Below the pieces are notes generated by a model. The model saw only the letters and a program-made list of their open reading frames with translations, made no database searches and had not been told where the DNA came from. From Rhizobium sp. 9140 (lineage in GTDB: Bacteria > Pseudomonadota > Alphaproteobacteria > Rhizobiales > Rhizobiaceae), in NCBI RefSeq assembly GCF_900067135.1, contig NZ_FJUR01000002.1, forward strand, positions 733,501 to 797,500: a stretch of 64,000 nucleotides of DNA, in the 5' to 3' direction. The translations under genes and the position numbers were made by a program. Positions 53,469 through 62,977 of this stretch are shown one piece after another (within the stretch, counting starts at the first letter, position 1; the number at the start of each line of letters is the position of its first letter).

Positions 53469-54707
53469 TCAGTAGAGCAACCGCGTTCTGATCGTTCCGG
53501 GTATCTCGCGCAGCACCTGAAGGATGTCGTCTGCTGCCTCATTCACGCTCTCGACTTCGATGACCACGTAACCCGTATCGCCGTGGGTCTGCAGGAACTC
53601 GGCGATGATGTTCACCCCGCGCGAGGAGAAGATCTCGTTCAACCGGTTGAGCATGCCGGGGCGGTTTTCGTGGACATGGATGAAGCGCGTCCCGTTCGGG
53701 CGCTCGGGCAACTGCACCTGCGGAAAGTTGACGGCGCCCATCGTCGAGCCGATGTCGGAATACTCGACCAGCTTTCTGGCGACTTCCCCGCCGATACGCT
53801 CTTGTGCCTCTTCGGTCGAGCCGCCGACATGCGGTGTCAGAATCACATTGTCCAGGCCCTGCAGCGGGCTTTCGAAACGCTCGTTGTTGGAAGCCGGCTC
53901 TTTGGGAAACACATCGACAGCGGCGCCTGCCAGATGGCCGTCCTTCAGGACGTTCGCGAGGGCATCCAGATCGACCACTGTGCCGCGGGAGTTGTTGATG
54001 AAGATGGCGCCCTTCTTCATGCGGCGCAGCTCGGCTTCGGTGATCATATTGTGCGTCGAGGCTGTTTCCGGGACGTGCATCGTCACGTAATCGGATATGT
54101 CGAGGAGCTCGCCGAGCGACGCCATCGATTCGGAATTGCCGCGGCGCAGCCTGTCGGAGAGATCGAAATAGCGGACCACCATCCCCATGCTTTCCGCGAG
54201 CGCACTCAGCTGCGAGCCGATATTGCCATAGCCGACGATGCCGAGGGTTTTTCCGCGAACCTCGTGGCTGCCGACAGCGGATTTCTCCCATCCGCCCTGA
54301 TGCGCAGATGCCGAACGCGGAAAGATCTGCCGCGTCAGCATGATGATCTCGCCGATCACAAGTTCGGCCACCGAGCGTGTGTTCGAATAAGGCGCGTTGA
54401 AGACCGGAATGCCGCGGTGACGCGCCGCGTCCAGATCGACCTGATTGGTACCGACGGAGAAACAACCGACGGCCATGAGCTTTCTGGCGGACTCGAAGAT
54501 CTCTTCCGTCAGTTGCGTCCGAGACCGGATGCCGATGATATGCGCATCGGCGATATGGGCTTTAAGATCCTTGTCATCGAGTGCTTTGGGCAGATGCACA
54601 AGGTTGGTGTATCCACACGCCTTGAAATAATCCACGGCACTCTGGCTGATGCCTTCGAGCAGGAGCACGGAGATTCGATCGCGCGCGAGAGAGAGTTGGA
54701 GAGGCAT
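53469..54707 (-). CDS. serA: D-3-phosphoglycerate dehydrogenase
   Basis: 412 residues, first enzyme of serine synthesis, of the short E. coli-like type (410 residues) with one C-terminal ACT domain. NAD motif GIVGYGNIGSQLS; catalytic Arg (NNSRGTVVD) and His (TPHVGGSTEE); ACT start RFIHVHENRPGMLNRLNEIF, where serine inhibits. ATG 54707 begins MPLQLSLARDRISVLLLEG. Rhizobia usually carry a longer SerA elsewhere, so this may be a second copy. It stands alone on the minus strand. Confidence 0.93.
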   Translation of the reverse strand: MPLQLSLARDRISVLLLEGISQSAVDYFKACGYTNLVHLPKALDDKDLKAHIADAHIIGIRSRTQLTEEIFESARKLMAVGCFSVGTNQVDLDAARHRGIPVFNAPYSNTRSVAELVIGEIIMLTRQIFPRSASAHQGGWEKSAVGSHEVRGKTLGIVGYGNIGSQLSALAESMGMVVRYFDLSDRLRRGNSESMASLGELLDISDYVTMHVPETASTHNMITEAELRRMKKGAIFINNSRGTVVDLDALANVLKDGHLAGAAVDVFPKEPASNNERFESPLQGLDNVILTPHVGGSTEEAQERIGGEVARKLVEYSDIGSTMGAVNFPQVQLPERPNGTRFIHVHENRPGMLNRLNEIFSSRGVNIIAEFLQTHGDTGYVVIEVESVNEAADDILQVLREIPGTIRTRLLY

Positions 54708-55004
54708 GGGTAAACCTTCATTTTCCGGTATCGGAACAGGTGACGTCGTATGCCGGCTGTTGCGGCACGCTTCAGCGGTGGTTTGCGACCATCCGGCAGA
54801 AACCACAAGCAACCGGAAGGTGCTTATGCACACGCTGTGATAGGTGGAAGCCGCGCTGATGCATGGCTTCTTTTACGTCACATGAGTCGGAATGACGGGA
54901 TGGATGCAGCGTCGTCTCGTCGTAAAGTCGCTACCGGCTGACGGAAAAACCGGACAATCCGGCAACTGGTATTGGTTGCCGGATTTAAATCTCGCGAACG
55001 GCGA

Positions 55005-56000
55005 TCAGCCCTTGATGAACGCCAGAAGATCCGGGTTGATCACATCGGCATGCGTGGTGAGCATGCCATGCGGAAAGCCCTTGTAGAGCTTGAGGACGCT
55101 GCCCTTGATCAGCTTGGCCTGCATCTCGACGGCGGCCTTGTAGGGGACGATCTGGTCGTCGTCGCCCTGGGTCACGAGCGTCGGGACGGTGATCGCCTTC
55201 AGGTCCTCCGTCTGGTCGGTCTCGGAGAAAGCCTCGATGCCGTCGTAGTGCGCCTTGGCGCTGCCCATCATGCCCTGACGCCACCAGTTGTCGATGACGC
55301 CTTGCGACACCTTGGCATCCGGCCGGTTGAAGCCGTAGAAGGGGCCGGCGGCGACATCGAGGAAGAACTGGGCGCGATTGGCGGCTAAGGCCTGCCGGAA
55401 GCCGTCAAAGACCTCTATCGCGGTTCCCTCCGGATTGGTTTCGGTCTTCAGCATCAGCGGCGGAACGGCGCTGACGAGAACGGCCTTGGCAACGCGGCCC
55501 TGCGGCTGGCCGTAGCGCGCGACATAGCGGGCAACCTCGCCGCCGCCGGTGGAATGGCCGATATGGACGGCGTTGCGCAGGTCGAGATGTTCGGCCACGG
55601 CCGACGCGTCGGCGGCGTAGTGGTCCATATCATGACCGTCGCTGACCTGGCTCGACCGGCCATGGCCCCGGCGGTCATGGGCAACGACACGGTAGCCCTT
55701 GTTGACGAAGAACAGCATCTGCGCATCCCAGTCGTCGGACGACAGCGGCCAGCCGTGGTGGAAGACGATCGGCTGCGCGTCATTCGGACCCCAGTCCTTA
55801 GTGAAAATCTCGACGCCGTCCTTGGTGGTGATGAAATGATGGGTCATGGGTTCAAGTCCTTTCGGTTGAGGGGAAGCGGGTTTGCGGGATGCGCTCCGGC
55901 CGAATGCCGGCAGGGCAAAGGGGAGAGAGAGGGTGGAGCCGACGACGAGGACTTGCCGGCGCGACACGGCGAAGGGGTGCGAAAGCGGGTTCCCGGACAT
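55005..56000 (-). CDS. Alpha/beta-hydrolase, cofactor-free haloperoxidase-like, with Tat signal
   Basis: 331 residues. The hydrolase body ([33 protein letters not shown] nucleophile Ser, GFPHGM catalytic His) matches bacterial non-haem chloroperoxidase-like esterases. An N-terminal extension carries a Tat signal ([20 protein letters not shown]), supporting ATG 56000. The internal ATG at 55847, with AAAGGA upstream, would give a cytoplasmic form of the usual length. It begins 7 bases after the dps stop, so the two form an operon. Confidence 0.88.
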   Translation of the reverse strand: MSGNPLSHPFAVSRRQVLVVGSTLSLPFALPAFGRSASRKPASPQPKGLEPMTHHFITTKDGVEIFTKDWGPNDAQPIVFHHGWPLSSDDWDAQMLFFVNKGYRVVAHDRRGHGRSSQVSDGHDMDHYAADASAVAEHLDLRNAVHIGHSTGGGEVARYVARYGQPQGRVAKAVLVSAVPPLMLKTETNPEGTAIEVFDGFRQALAANRAQFFLDVAAGPFYGFNRPDAKVSQGVIDNWWRQGMMGSAKAHYDGIEAFSETDQTEDLKAITVPTLVTQGDDDQIVPYKAAVEMQAKLIKGSVLKLYKGFPHGMLTTHADVINPDLLAFIKG

Positions 56001-56007
56001 TGGCGGC

Positions 56008-56538
56008 TTACGCGGCGCCACGGGTGCTTTCGAACAGGAACCAGGCGCGGCGTTCCGCCTCGTCGACCCAGTTCTCGATCAGGCTGGCGGTGGCGATGTC
56101 GCCATGTTCGTCGCACAGCGCGTGCGTCGCCTTCAGCAGCGACACCAGCGTAATGTTGTCCTCGCGAAGTTCGGCCAGCATATCGGCCGGTGTGACGAAA
56201 TCCGCGTCATTGTCGAGAAGGCGCTGGACGCGGGAGATGTGGCCGACGGAGCGGATGGTCGTGCCACCGATCTTGCGGACCCGTTCGGCGATATCGTCCG
56301 TGATCGCAAGAATCTGCTCGCCTTGCTCGTCGAGCATCAGGTGGTAGTCGCGAAAGTGCGGGCCGCTCATGTGCCAATGGAAGTTCTTGATCTTGAGGTA
56401 GAGCGCGAAGACATCGGCGAGAAGGGCCGTGAGGGCGCCGGAAATGTCGGCCGTCGCATTGGTGCCAAGCCCGGTCGGCGTTGCGAGCGGGGCCTTGCGA
56501 TGCGTCTCGGCGATGATGCGGTCCATGATGGTCTCCAT
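56008..56538 (-). CDS. dps: Dps family ferritin-like protein
   Basis: 176 residues, DNA-protecting/iron-storing mini-ferritin. The ferroxidase motif is intact: [20 protein letters not shown] followed by DEQGEQI, with His, Asp and Glu ligands. A start at 56526 (MDRIIAETH) is also possible. Dps oxidises ferrous iron with peroxide and shields DNA during stress. Followed by the haloperoxidase-like gene. Confidence 0.93.
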   Translation of the reverse strand: METIMDRIIAETHRKAPLATPTGLGTNATADISGALTALLADVFALYLKIKNFHWHMSGPHFRDYHLMLDEQGEQILAITDDIAERVRKIGGTTIRSVGHISRVQRLLDNDADFVTPADMLAELREDNITLVSLLKATHALCDEHGDIATASLIENWVDEAERRAWFLFESTRGAA

Positions 56539-56738
56539 TCAAGGGTTCAGCGGGTTGCTGGAGACGTTTCTAGATCAGGCGGGCGGCGCGCCATATCCAA
56601 TGCTTGGCTAGTCGAACCCACACCATCGTATAGTTTCACACGGCTTACATTCGCGATAGCTCGCCCGCCGCCCGCTCGCCCTTCAGCGTCCCCGGCGTGC
56701 CACCCCATTTCTGGTGTTTAAGCGTCCGCCTTCGGTCA

Positions 56739-58403
56739 ATGGACGCCATGATGTTTGCCTTTTCGGCATCGGGATGGCTTGATGCCGTTTTCGACACCAG
56801 CATGGAAGAAGCATTGCAGACGCACGGCCTTGTGAACCCGAAACGGCGCATGTCCGCTCGCCATGAGGGCGGCATCCTCTCGCTCGCCGCCCTCCTCGCA
56901 GCCACGGTTTTCTATCTCGATACGTTTACCGATATCCACAGCGCGCTCGCCACGCTCTATGTCATCACCGTGCTTCTGTCGGCGGAAACGCTGACGGAGA
57001 AGGGGACGCTGTTCCTGTCGGCGATCTGCGGCGGCCTTGCGATCTTTTCCTATCTGACGGCCCATGGTCTCCAGGCGGATCTCGCGGCGACCCTGCGACT
57101 GACCGTGGCGCTCCTGGCCCTTGCGATCACCTGCGCCCTCGTCATCCGAAACCAGCGGGCGCGCCTTCATCTGCTGCGGTCGAACGCCGATCTGCGCAGC
57201 AGCGAGGAGCGCTATCGCACCCTGTTCGAGCAGGGTCGGGTAGCCCTCTGGGAGCGCGATTATTCCAAAGTTCGAGAGATGCTGATGCGGTTGCGGGAGG
57301 ATGGGGTCCGTGACCTCCGTGCCTATGCAAGGGAGCATCCGGCCTTCATCGAAACCTGCATCGCCTGCGTGCCCACGATTGCCGCTAATGCCGCGGCCCT
57401 CGAACTTCTCGGCAATGTCGATCCCAAAGTGCGGGCCGGCGACCTACGGGCGATCCGCCGCTATATTGCCCAGGACGATACGACGTTCCTCGATCTTCTG
57501 GTCGCGATCTTCGAGGAGAGGCGGCATTTCGAAGGCAGAGGCGCAATCATCACCGCCGATGGCACGAGCAAGCTGGTCCTGCTCACCGTCGGCTTTCCCC
57601 GGGATGCGGCCGATTTCAACCGGGTGGTCGTGGGCATGTTCGATATTACCGAGCGCGAGAAGGCGCAGAAGGCGCTGTTCGACGCGCAGGCGGAGCTGGC
57701 GCTCGCCTCCCGCGCCGCCACCATCGGCGCCTTGTCGGCATCGCTTGCCCATGAGCTCAACCAGCCGCTCGGCGCCGTCATCGTCAATGCGCAGACACTC
57801 CTGCGGTGGCTCGACCGCGATCCCCCGGATCTGGCTGCGGTGTTCCGGTCCGCCGAGCGCATCGTTCGCGACAGCCAGCGCGCGAGCGACATCATCCAGA
57901 GCACCCGGTCGATGCTCGGCAACCGCACCCCCGCCTTCGAGCGAGTGTTGCTGCCCGATCTCGTTCTGGAGACGCGGACCCTGCTGGACAACGAGATCGC
58001 AAGGGCCAGGACCATCCTCGACGTGGATGCGAAGGCGGCCACGCCCGTGGTTCGCGCGGCTCGCATCGAGTTGCAACAGGTCCTGATCAACCTCATCACC
58101 AATTCGCTGCACGCGATGGCGGCGACCCCGGAAGCGGAGCGGCGGATATGGGTGACGATCGACGCTACGGACGCTGCCGGCGCGGTCGTCAGGGTGCGCG
58201 ACAACGGCCCCGGCCTCAGCCCGGAGGTCTTCAAGAACCTGTTCAAACCCTTCTGCACCACCAAGGAGACCGGTCTCGGCATCGGGCTTGCGATCTGCCG
58301 AAGCATGCTGGAGGTGCGCGGCGGAACCTTGACCGCCAGCAACTACCCGGATGGGGGCGCCCTGTTCGAGATGACCATACCCATCGAGGCACATCATGAT
58401 TGA
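56739..58403 (+). CDS. Sensor histidine kinase, membrane-bound
   Basis: About 554 residues (frame open from 56697; the start is uncertain among several ATGs). Four or more hydrophobic segments near the N-terminus (ILSLAALLAATVFYLDTF, LYVITVLLSAETLT) are followed by a PAS-like region (residues about 150-320), an H box (ALSASLAHELNQPLGAVI), an N box (NLITNSLHAM) and G boxes (GPGLSPEVF, GLGIGLAICRSML). This is the FixL/DctB-like HPK4 layout. The stop overlaps the response regulator start by 8 bases. Confidence 0.92.
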   Translation: MDAMMFAFSASGWLDAVFDTSMEEALQTHGLVNPKRRMSARHEGGILSLAALLAATVFYLDTFTDIHSALATLYVITVLLSAETLTEKGTLFLSAICGGLAIFSYLTAHGLQADLAATLRLTVALLALAITCALVIRNQRARLHLLRSNADLRSSEERYRTLFEQGRVALWERDYSKVREMLMRLREDGVRDLRAYAREHPAFIETCIACVPTIAANAAALELLGNVDPKVRAGDLRAIRRYIAQDDTTFLDLLVAIFEERRHFEGRGAIITADGTSKLVLLTVGFPRDAADFNRVVVGMFDITEREKAQKALFDAQAELALASRAATIGALSASLAHELNQPLGAVIVNAQTLLRWLDRDPPDLAAVFRSAERIVRDSQRASDIIQSTRSMLGNRTPAFERVLLPDLVLETRTLLDNEIARARTILDVDAKAATPVVRAARIELQQVLINLITNSLHAMAATPEAERRIWVTIDATDAAGAVVRVRDNGPGLSPEVFKNLFKPFCTTKETGLGIGLAICRSMLEVRGGTLTASNYPDGGALFEMTIPIEAHHD

Positions 58404-59031
58404 TGCGAGAAAACCGGCACCCGACGCTGACATGCCCGTCGTCTACATCGTCGATGACGATCCGTCGATCCGCGAGGCGCTGGTCGATCTCTTCCTGTCT
58501 GTGCGCACGGGCGCCAAGGCCTTCGAGAGCGCCCGGCAACTGCTCGACACGGCCGATCTGGAACGGCCTGGCTGCATTCTTCTCGATGTGAGACTTCCCG
58601 GCGCCAACGGGCTCGACCTGCAGGCGCATCTGGAGAAGCTGGGTAACCGCATGCCGATCATTTTCATGACCGGGCATGGCGACATACCGATGACGGTGCG
58701 CGCCATGAAGGCAGGCGCCGTCGACTTCCTCGCCAAGCCGTTCCGCGATCAGGATATTCTCGATGCGGTCTCGCTGGCGCTTCAGAGGGATCGCGAGCAG
58801 CGAGAGCAATCCGCCGCCAACGGCGCCGTTGCCGATCTGGCAAAGACCCTCACCCGCCGCGAACACGAGGTCATGGCCGCCGTCGTAAAAGGCCTCATGA
58901 ACAAGCAGATCGCCTTCAATCTCGGGATCAGCGAAATCACCGTCAAGCTGCACCGGGGCAATGTCATGCGGAAAATGGAAGCGCGCTCGGTCGCCGAACT
59001 GGTGCGCAAGGCCGAGTTGCTGGGACTGTAG
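58396..59031 (+). CDS. FixJ/NarL-type response regulator
   Basis: 211 residues. Receiver domain with acidic pocket (VYIVDDDPSIREAL), phospho-Asp (ILLDVRLPG) and conserved Lys (DFLAKPFRD), then a LuxR-type helix-turn-helix (LTRREHEVMAAVVKGLMNKQ, then ISEITVKLHRGNVMRKM). It is the cognate partner of the upstream kinase by overlap. Target genes unknown. Confidence 0.94.
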   Translation: MIDARKPAPDADMPVVYIVDDDPSIREALVDLFLSVRTGAKAFESARQLLDTADLERPGCILLDVRLPGANGLDLQAHLEKLGNRMPIIFMTGHGDIPMTVRAMKAGAVDFLAKPFRDQDILDAVSLALQRDREQREQSAANGAVADLAKTLTRREHEVMAAVVKGLMNKQIAFNLGISEITVKLHRGNVMRKMEARSVAELVRKAELLGL

Positions 59032-59124
59032 CAAAAGGCGGAAACCTAGACCCTTGTATGGTTCAACGGGCGCCTCCGAGAGCGCATAAGAGCCGTTAAG
59101 AAACTCACGCAAGGCGTCAGCACA

Positions 59125-59496
59125 GTGTCCACCACACCGGTCATAGCCATCGTCGACGACGATCCGTCGATCCGCGAAGCCCTTGACGATCTCGTCCTGT
59201 CCTGCGGCTATCGCAGCCGGCTGTTCCCGTCCGCGGAGGCCTTTCTGGCCGATACGGATCGCGCTGCTATCGATTGCATGCTCGTGGATGTCGCCATGCC
59301 CGGCTTAAGCGGCATTGAGCTGCAGGCGGCTCTCAACGCGACCCCGGCCGACAAGCCGCCGATGATCTTCATGACCTCATACCGCGACGAGCGGACGCGG
59401 GCAGCGGCCATGGATGGCGGCGCTTACGCCTTTCTCGGCAAGCCGGTCGATTCCGACCAGCTCGTCCGCTGTCTCGAAGACGCGCTGAAACCCTGA
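59125..59496 (+). CDS. Single-domain response regulator
   Basis: 123 residues, receiver domain only: IAIVDDDPSIREALDDLV, phospho-Asp in CMLVDVAMPGLSG, Lys in FLGKPVDSD. It starts with GTG, 93 bases after the FixJ-like gene. Its N-terminus is very similar to that regulator, suggesting duplication with loss of the output domain. It may act as a phosphate sink or protein-protein regulator for the same kinase. Confidence 0.9.
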   Translation: MSTTPVIAIVDDDPSIREALDDLVLSCGYRSRLFPSAEAFLADTDRAAIDCMLVDVAMPGLSGIELQAALNATPADKPPMIFMTSYRDERTRAAAMDGGAYAFLGKPVDSDQLVRCLEDALKP

Positions 59497-59506
59497 AACA
59501 TCGAAG

Positions 59507-59840
59507 ATGACGAACAGCTCGAGGGAACGGAAAGATATCCTACCAATGCATCCACACGTCCACGATCGAAACCGTCGAGCCGCGCACGCTCGGTTGCGAG
59601 GAATGCCTGAAGACCGGACAGGTCTGGCTGCATCTGAGGCTCTGCCGCGAATGCGGTCATGTCGGCTGTTGCGATCAGTCTCCCGGCCGTCACACTACAG
59701 CCCATTTCCATGCGACCCGGCACCCCATCATCGAGGGTTATGACCCACCGGAAGGCCGGGGCTGGTGTTACGTGGACGAAATCATGGTGGACCTGCCGAA
59801 CCAGACGCCGCAGCGAGGGCCGATCCCGCGTTACGATTGA
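59507..59840 (+). pseudogene. UBP-type zinc-finger protein with no usable start codon in frame
   Basis: The frame ending at TGA 59838-59840 encodes an almost complete ubiquitin-hydrolase-like zinc finger (LGCEECLKTGQVWLHLRLCR, ECGHVGCCDQSPGRHTTAHF, GWCYVDEIMVDLPNQTP). It is closed by TGA at 59508-59510 and contains no ATG, GTG or TTG before the first Cys-His. An ATG at 59507 lies in another frame, so a small indel between about 59510 and 59546 probably broke the start. In other genomes this finger is encoded with a cNMP-domain/thioredoxin-reductase-like protein, whose remnant follows. Confidence 0.72.
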
Positions 59841-59861
59841 ACTGCGTCTTGGGGCACTTGT

Positions 59862-60230
59862 ATGAATGTGCTTAGCAGCCATCAGATGGAGACGGCCAAA
59901 CGCTTTGCCAGCGGCGAGCCGAAGCGTTTCAAACCCGGTGACGTCGTCTACAAAATGGGTGACCACGCCGCTCCGGCGTGGCTTAAGCTCGAAGGCTCCA
60001 TGGACGTCTTTCGCCAAGAAGGCCTGTCGCACGAGGCGCCGATCACCGCCCATGAGGTGGGTCAGCTCTCGGGCGAGGTCGATCAAATTTCAGGGCGTCC
60101 AACGCTCGCCGGCGCCCGCGCTGGAGCGGCAGGCAATAAGCCATCGCGCTTCGATGCCGCCCACTTGCGGGCGCTGGTGATCGGCTCTGCCGATGTTGGC
60201 GAGCTCATCATGCGGTCCTTCTTCCTTCGT
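59862..60230 (+). pseudogene. Truncated cNMP-binding/thioredoxin-reductase-like protein
   Basis: From ATG 59862 the frame encodes a cyclic-nucleotide-binding domain (KRFKPGDVVYKMGDHAAPAW, EGLSHEAPITAHEVGQLSGE) and the linker typical of FAD-dependent thioredoxin-reductase-like proteins (HLRALVIGSADVGELIMRSF). Similarity stops near 60230, before any FAD or NAD domain, and the frame runs into ABC-transporter-like sequence, ending at 60332. The intact protein would be over 500 residues, so this is a remnant. Confidence 0.72.
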
Positions 60231-60453
60231 TTCGACAATGAATCGGAGGCCGGGATCAGGAAAAGCTTAAACGGGTCATGGCTGGAAAGACGGTCATTTC
60301 CATCACACATTGCCTCTCCTCCGTCGCAATGATGGACGGATCGTTGTTCTCGATCAGGGCCACATCGTGGAGGAAGGCAAGCCAGAGAAATTGATAAGGC
60401 AAGGCGACCTGTTTGCCTGTCTTTGGTAACGTCAGACGGCTGGCTTCAGAGAA
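60230..60453 (+). pseudogene. C-terminal remnant of an ABC exporter ATPase
   Basis: Pieces in shifting frames match the end of an MsbA-like exporter: DNESEAGIRKSL after a Phe, then VMAGKTVISITHCLSSVAMM, then VVLDQGHIVEEGKPEKLIRQ and a stop codon inside the final motif (LFACLW, stop, RQTAGF). At least two indels and one nonsense codon are present. It directly joins the cNMP-domain remnant, so a deletion fused two unrelated genes. Confidence 0.7.
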
Positions 60454-60871
60454 TCCGGTCCCTGTAGTGTTTCGGGGCTATCCAGCACGTATCGCGCCGG
60501 CCGAAGACGCGGTAGCGATGACGCGCAACGAAGCGGTAGACGGGATCGCGCAGGGCGGCAGGGACGATCCGGAACACCCGGACGACGGACCAGGGAAAGC
60601 CGAGCGTCTCGTAAATGCTGAGGACCGCATCGCTGTCCCGCCGCATCCGGTCTCCATCCACAACGAGCAGGCTTGCGGGATCCGCCGGATCCATTCCGTG
60701 CCTGCGATACAAGGATTTCCCGATCTCGCTCTGCATGGAAGCCAACCGGAACACGGCCTTGCGGTCTCGTTCAAGAACGAACTGGGCGTTCGCCGAGCAC
60801 AAGACGCATTCGGCATCAAACAGAATGATGGGACCGGTGGGAAGCGTCGCTAAATCAGGTGTCGGTATCAT
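60446..60871 (-). CDS. DCC family thiol-disulfide oxidoreductase-like protein (DUF393)
   Basis: 141 residues. The family's name motif is seen as LFDAECVLCSANAQFVLERD with CxxC, followed by FRLASMQSEIGKSLYRRHG and a C-terminal Y-R-F-rich end (HRYRVFGRRDTCW). ATG 60871 is chosen; the frame extends to 60964. It converges on the ABC remnant. Probably a small redox protein; its partner is unknown. Confidence 0.88.
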   Translation of the reverse strand: MIPTPDLATLPTGPIILFDAECVLCSANAQFVLERDRKAVFRLASMQSEIGKSLYRRHGMDPADPASLLVVDGDRMRRDSDAVLSIYETLGFPWSVVRVFRIVPAALRDPVYRFVARHRYRVFGRRDTCWIAPKHYRDRIL

Positions 60872-60950
60872 GTCAGATGTATAGTCGATGTCGATGACCG
60901 CTGAGAAGTGCCTTCCGACATATGAATCGCTTTGCCTGCCGCAAGATTTG

Positions 60951-62318
60951 CTACCGCTCCTCAAGTACAGCCAGCCCGACCATCATCAGGATGATCGACG
61001 GGCCTGTCTTGACGAGGGCACCAAGCGGTTCGATCCACATATCGGGGGTGATGAGGGCAGCAGAGATCATGTAAAAGAGGGAGAGCCCGATCCCTGCGAG
61101 GAGGCCAAGACGACATGTTCGGCGATGGAGGATCGCAAGACCGATCGAGATGTCCATCAAGCTGGTGACGATCGTGATCGCCTTTGCCAAGGGTTCGGCG
61201 AAGCCGTGATCTGTGAGAATACGCGTCGCCGCATCGAAAGCGACCGTCAGGGCGATGCCGCCAGAGACGACCCAGAATACCACGAGAACGCCGACGATCA
61301 TCGCCTTGAGCATGTAAAGGCGGGCAAACCAGCGCTCCTGCACGGTCGCTGCCGTCATCGCGAGCGTGCGAGGCCCCGAGAGCGGCTCGAGGCCCGTTTC
61401 CCGGCGCCATGTTGCAGGATCGCCGGTGACGCCGCGTGCCATCTCCACAAGCGCTGTCGAGCGGACGGGAGGACGCCACCCGAGCCAGGAGACCAGGTCG
61501 CCAGCCCGGCTTGCAGTCGTGAGCATCCAGCTCGGCACTCGGATCCGTCGTTTCGGCCCGGCAAGGCGGCGCGCCAGCCCCGCGAGCACGCTACCGACCG
61601 TCGAAGTCTCCGTTTCCATGATGTCCCAGTGGGACTGCCACGCGCGCCGGCCTCTTGTCCACTCCGCCAGCACGACCTCCACCGTGCGGCCGATATCGCG
61701 AGCATCCGTCACGGCGAAGGGGCGGGATGCGAGGGCCTCCGGCAGATCGAACGGGAGAACCGCCAGGGCGCGCATCAGGGCGCTACCGCCGTAGGCTGCC
61801 TCTGCGTGAACAAAGCCCGGGTGCAGGATGATAAAGGGCAGGCCGGACCCAGCGATGGTCGCTTCCGCCGCCCGCTTTTCCCGGCTGAAATCCGTCAGAT
61901 CGTCCCCCCCTTCTCCGGGGATCGAGACATGAACGAGAAGCCGGGGATCCCGGCCCGGCGGCCCATCTCTGTTGCCTTCGCCGGTCTCGTCCCGCAGGAT
62001 GTCGACGAGCGTGGCAACGAAATCCCGGTTGGCCCGCGCGGCCGGCGAACCCGGCGCATCCTGAAGCGCACCGATACAATTGACGATGACGTCGGCCTGC
62101 AGTTTTGAGATCGCCGCCTGTAAAGCCGGTCTCTCCGCATCGACGAGAGGCATTTGAACGGCCAGACCGTCCCAGGCGGCATTCTGCACGGGCGTGAAGC
62201 GCCGGGCGACGGGAACGACCTGATGGCCTTGCGCCAGAAGGTATCCGCAGATCGCCTCACCGATCAGACCGGAGGCGCCGAGAACGGCGACAATGGGGGC
62301 GCGGGGTAGCTGGGTCAT
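60951..62318 (-). CDS. SDR-DoxX fusion protein (NAD-binding plus DoxX-like membrane domain)
   Basis: 455 residues. The N-terminal 300 are an atypical SDR (VAVLGASGLIGEAICGYLLA; VIVNCIGALQDAPGSPA; FIILHPGFVHAEAAYGGSA). The C-terminal 130 hold four hydrophobic segments of a DoxX-like domain (KAMIVGVLVVFWVVSGGIAL, GLLAGIGLSLFYMISAAL). The fusion is a recognised architecture of unknown substrate. It overlaps the DUF2269 gene by ATGA, so the membrane pair is co-made. Confidence 0.9.
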   Translation of the reverse strand: MTQLPRAPIVAVLGASGLIGEAICGYLLAQGHQVVPVARRFTPVQNAAWDGLAVQMPLVDAERPALQAAISKLQADVIVNCIGALQDAPGSPAARANRDFVATLVDILRDETGEGNRDGPPGRDPRLLVHVSIPGEGGDDLTDFSREKRAAEATIAGSGLPFIILHPGFVHAEAAYGGSALMRALAVLPFDLPEALASRPFAVTDARDIGRTVEVVLAEWTRGRRAWQSHWDIMETETSTVGSVLAGLARRLAGPKRRIRVPSWMLTTASRAGDLVSWLGWRPPVRSTALVEMARGVTGDPATWRRETGLEPLSGPRTLAMTAATVQERWFARLYMLKAMIVGVLVVFWVVSGGIALTVAFDAATRILTDHGFAEPLAKAITIVTSLMDISIGLAILHRRTCRLGLLAGIGLSLFYMISAALITPDMWIEPLGALVKTGPSIILMMVGLAVLEER

Positions 62319-62929
62319 AGTCCGGGCTTTGCAATCATGAGCCAGAGGATGGCCATCACGGAGCCGAAGCCCGGAAAGCCGAACAGAAACCAGATGCGGT
62401 AGAAACGGTGATAAGCCGGGGAAAGCGCTGTTCCAGCACGGGCGGACTCCAGAGCGAGGTCACGCATGCGCGTCTGTATCCAGACAACAGGCAACCAGAA
62501 GGCGCCGGCCACCCCGTAGAGCAGGAGTGCCACCCCGAGCCAGCCTTCCCAAAGGGGAACGTCCATCAGATCCGCCAGGAGATAGCCGGTGATCGGCTGA
62601 ACGACCACCGCGCTGGCGGTAAAGACCATATCCGCCACGACCACCACTCCCGCCGTCTTCGCCACAAATCCGGCATCCCCGGAGCGGTGGGCCATCAGCA
62701 TGAAGAAGGCGATGCCCGTTCCCGTCCCCAGAAGAACGATCGCACCGAGGACATGCAGATATTTGAGAAGGAGATAGTCCAATATAGCCTGCCAGGATCC
62801 TGCCCGACCCAGGGATATCGCGGGTCCACGCACGATCCTGCTTAAACCGTCAGGTTGTGCAATGTAAATCCACAGCGGGACAAGAGCCTGGGTCGAAGCG
62901 GCTGCACGCGCGCCCAGGCGGAAGGTCAT
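62315..62929 (-). CDS. DUF2269 family integral membrane protein
   Basis: 204 residues from the ATG at 62929, but the family usually begins at the equivalent of LDYLLLKYLHVLGAIVLLGT, which would be a TTG at 62782 and a 155-residue protein. Four hydrophobic segments follow, with conserved His in the first. Upstream of 62782 the residues look unlike a membrane protein. Coupled to the SDR-DoxX gene; function unknown. Confidence 0.82.
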   Translation of the reverse strand: MTFRLGARAAASTQALVPLWIYIAQPDGLSRIVRGPAISLGRAGSWQAILDYLLLKYLHVLGAIVLLGTGTGIAFFMLMAHRSGDAGFVAKTAGVVVVADMVFTASAVVVQPITGYLLADLMDVPLWEGWLGVALLLYGVAGAFWLPVVWIQTRMRDLALESARAGTALSPAYHRFYRIWFLFGFPGFGSVMAILWLMIAKPGL

Positions 62930-62977
62930 TGATCCGATGCCACTGATCGTCCGATTTTCGGGCTGGAAGGAAAAGAA

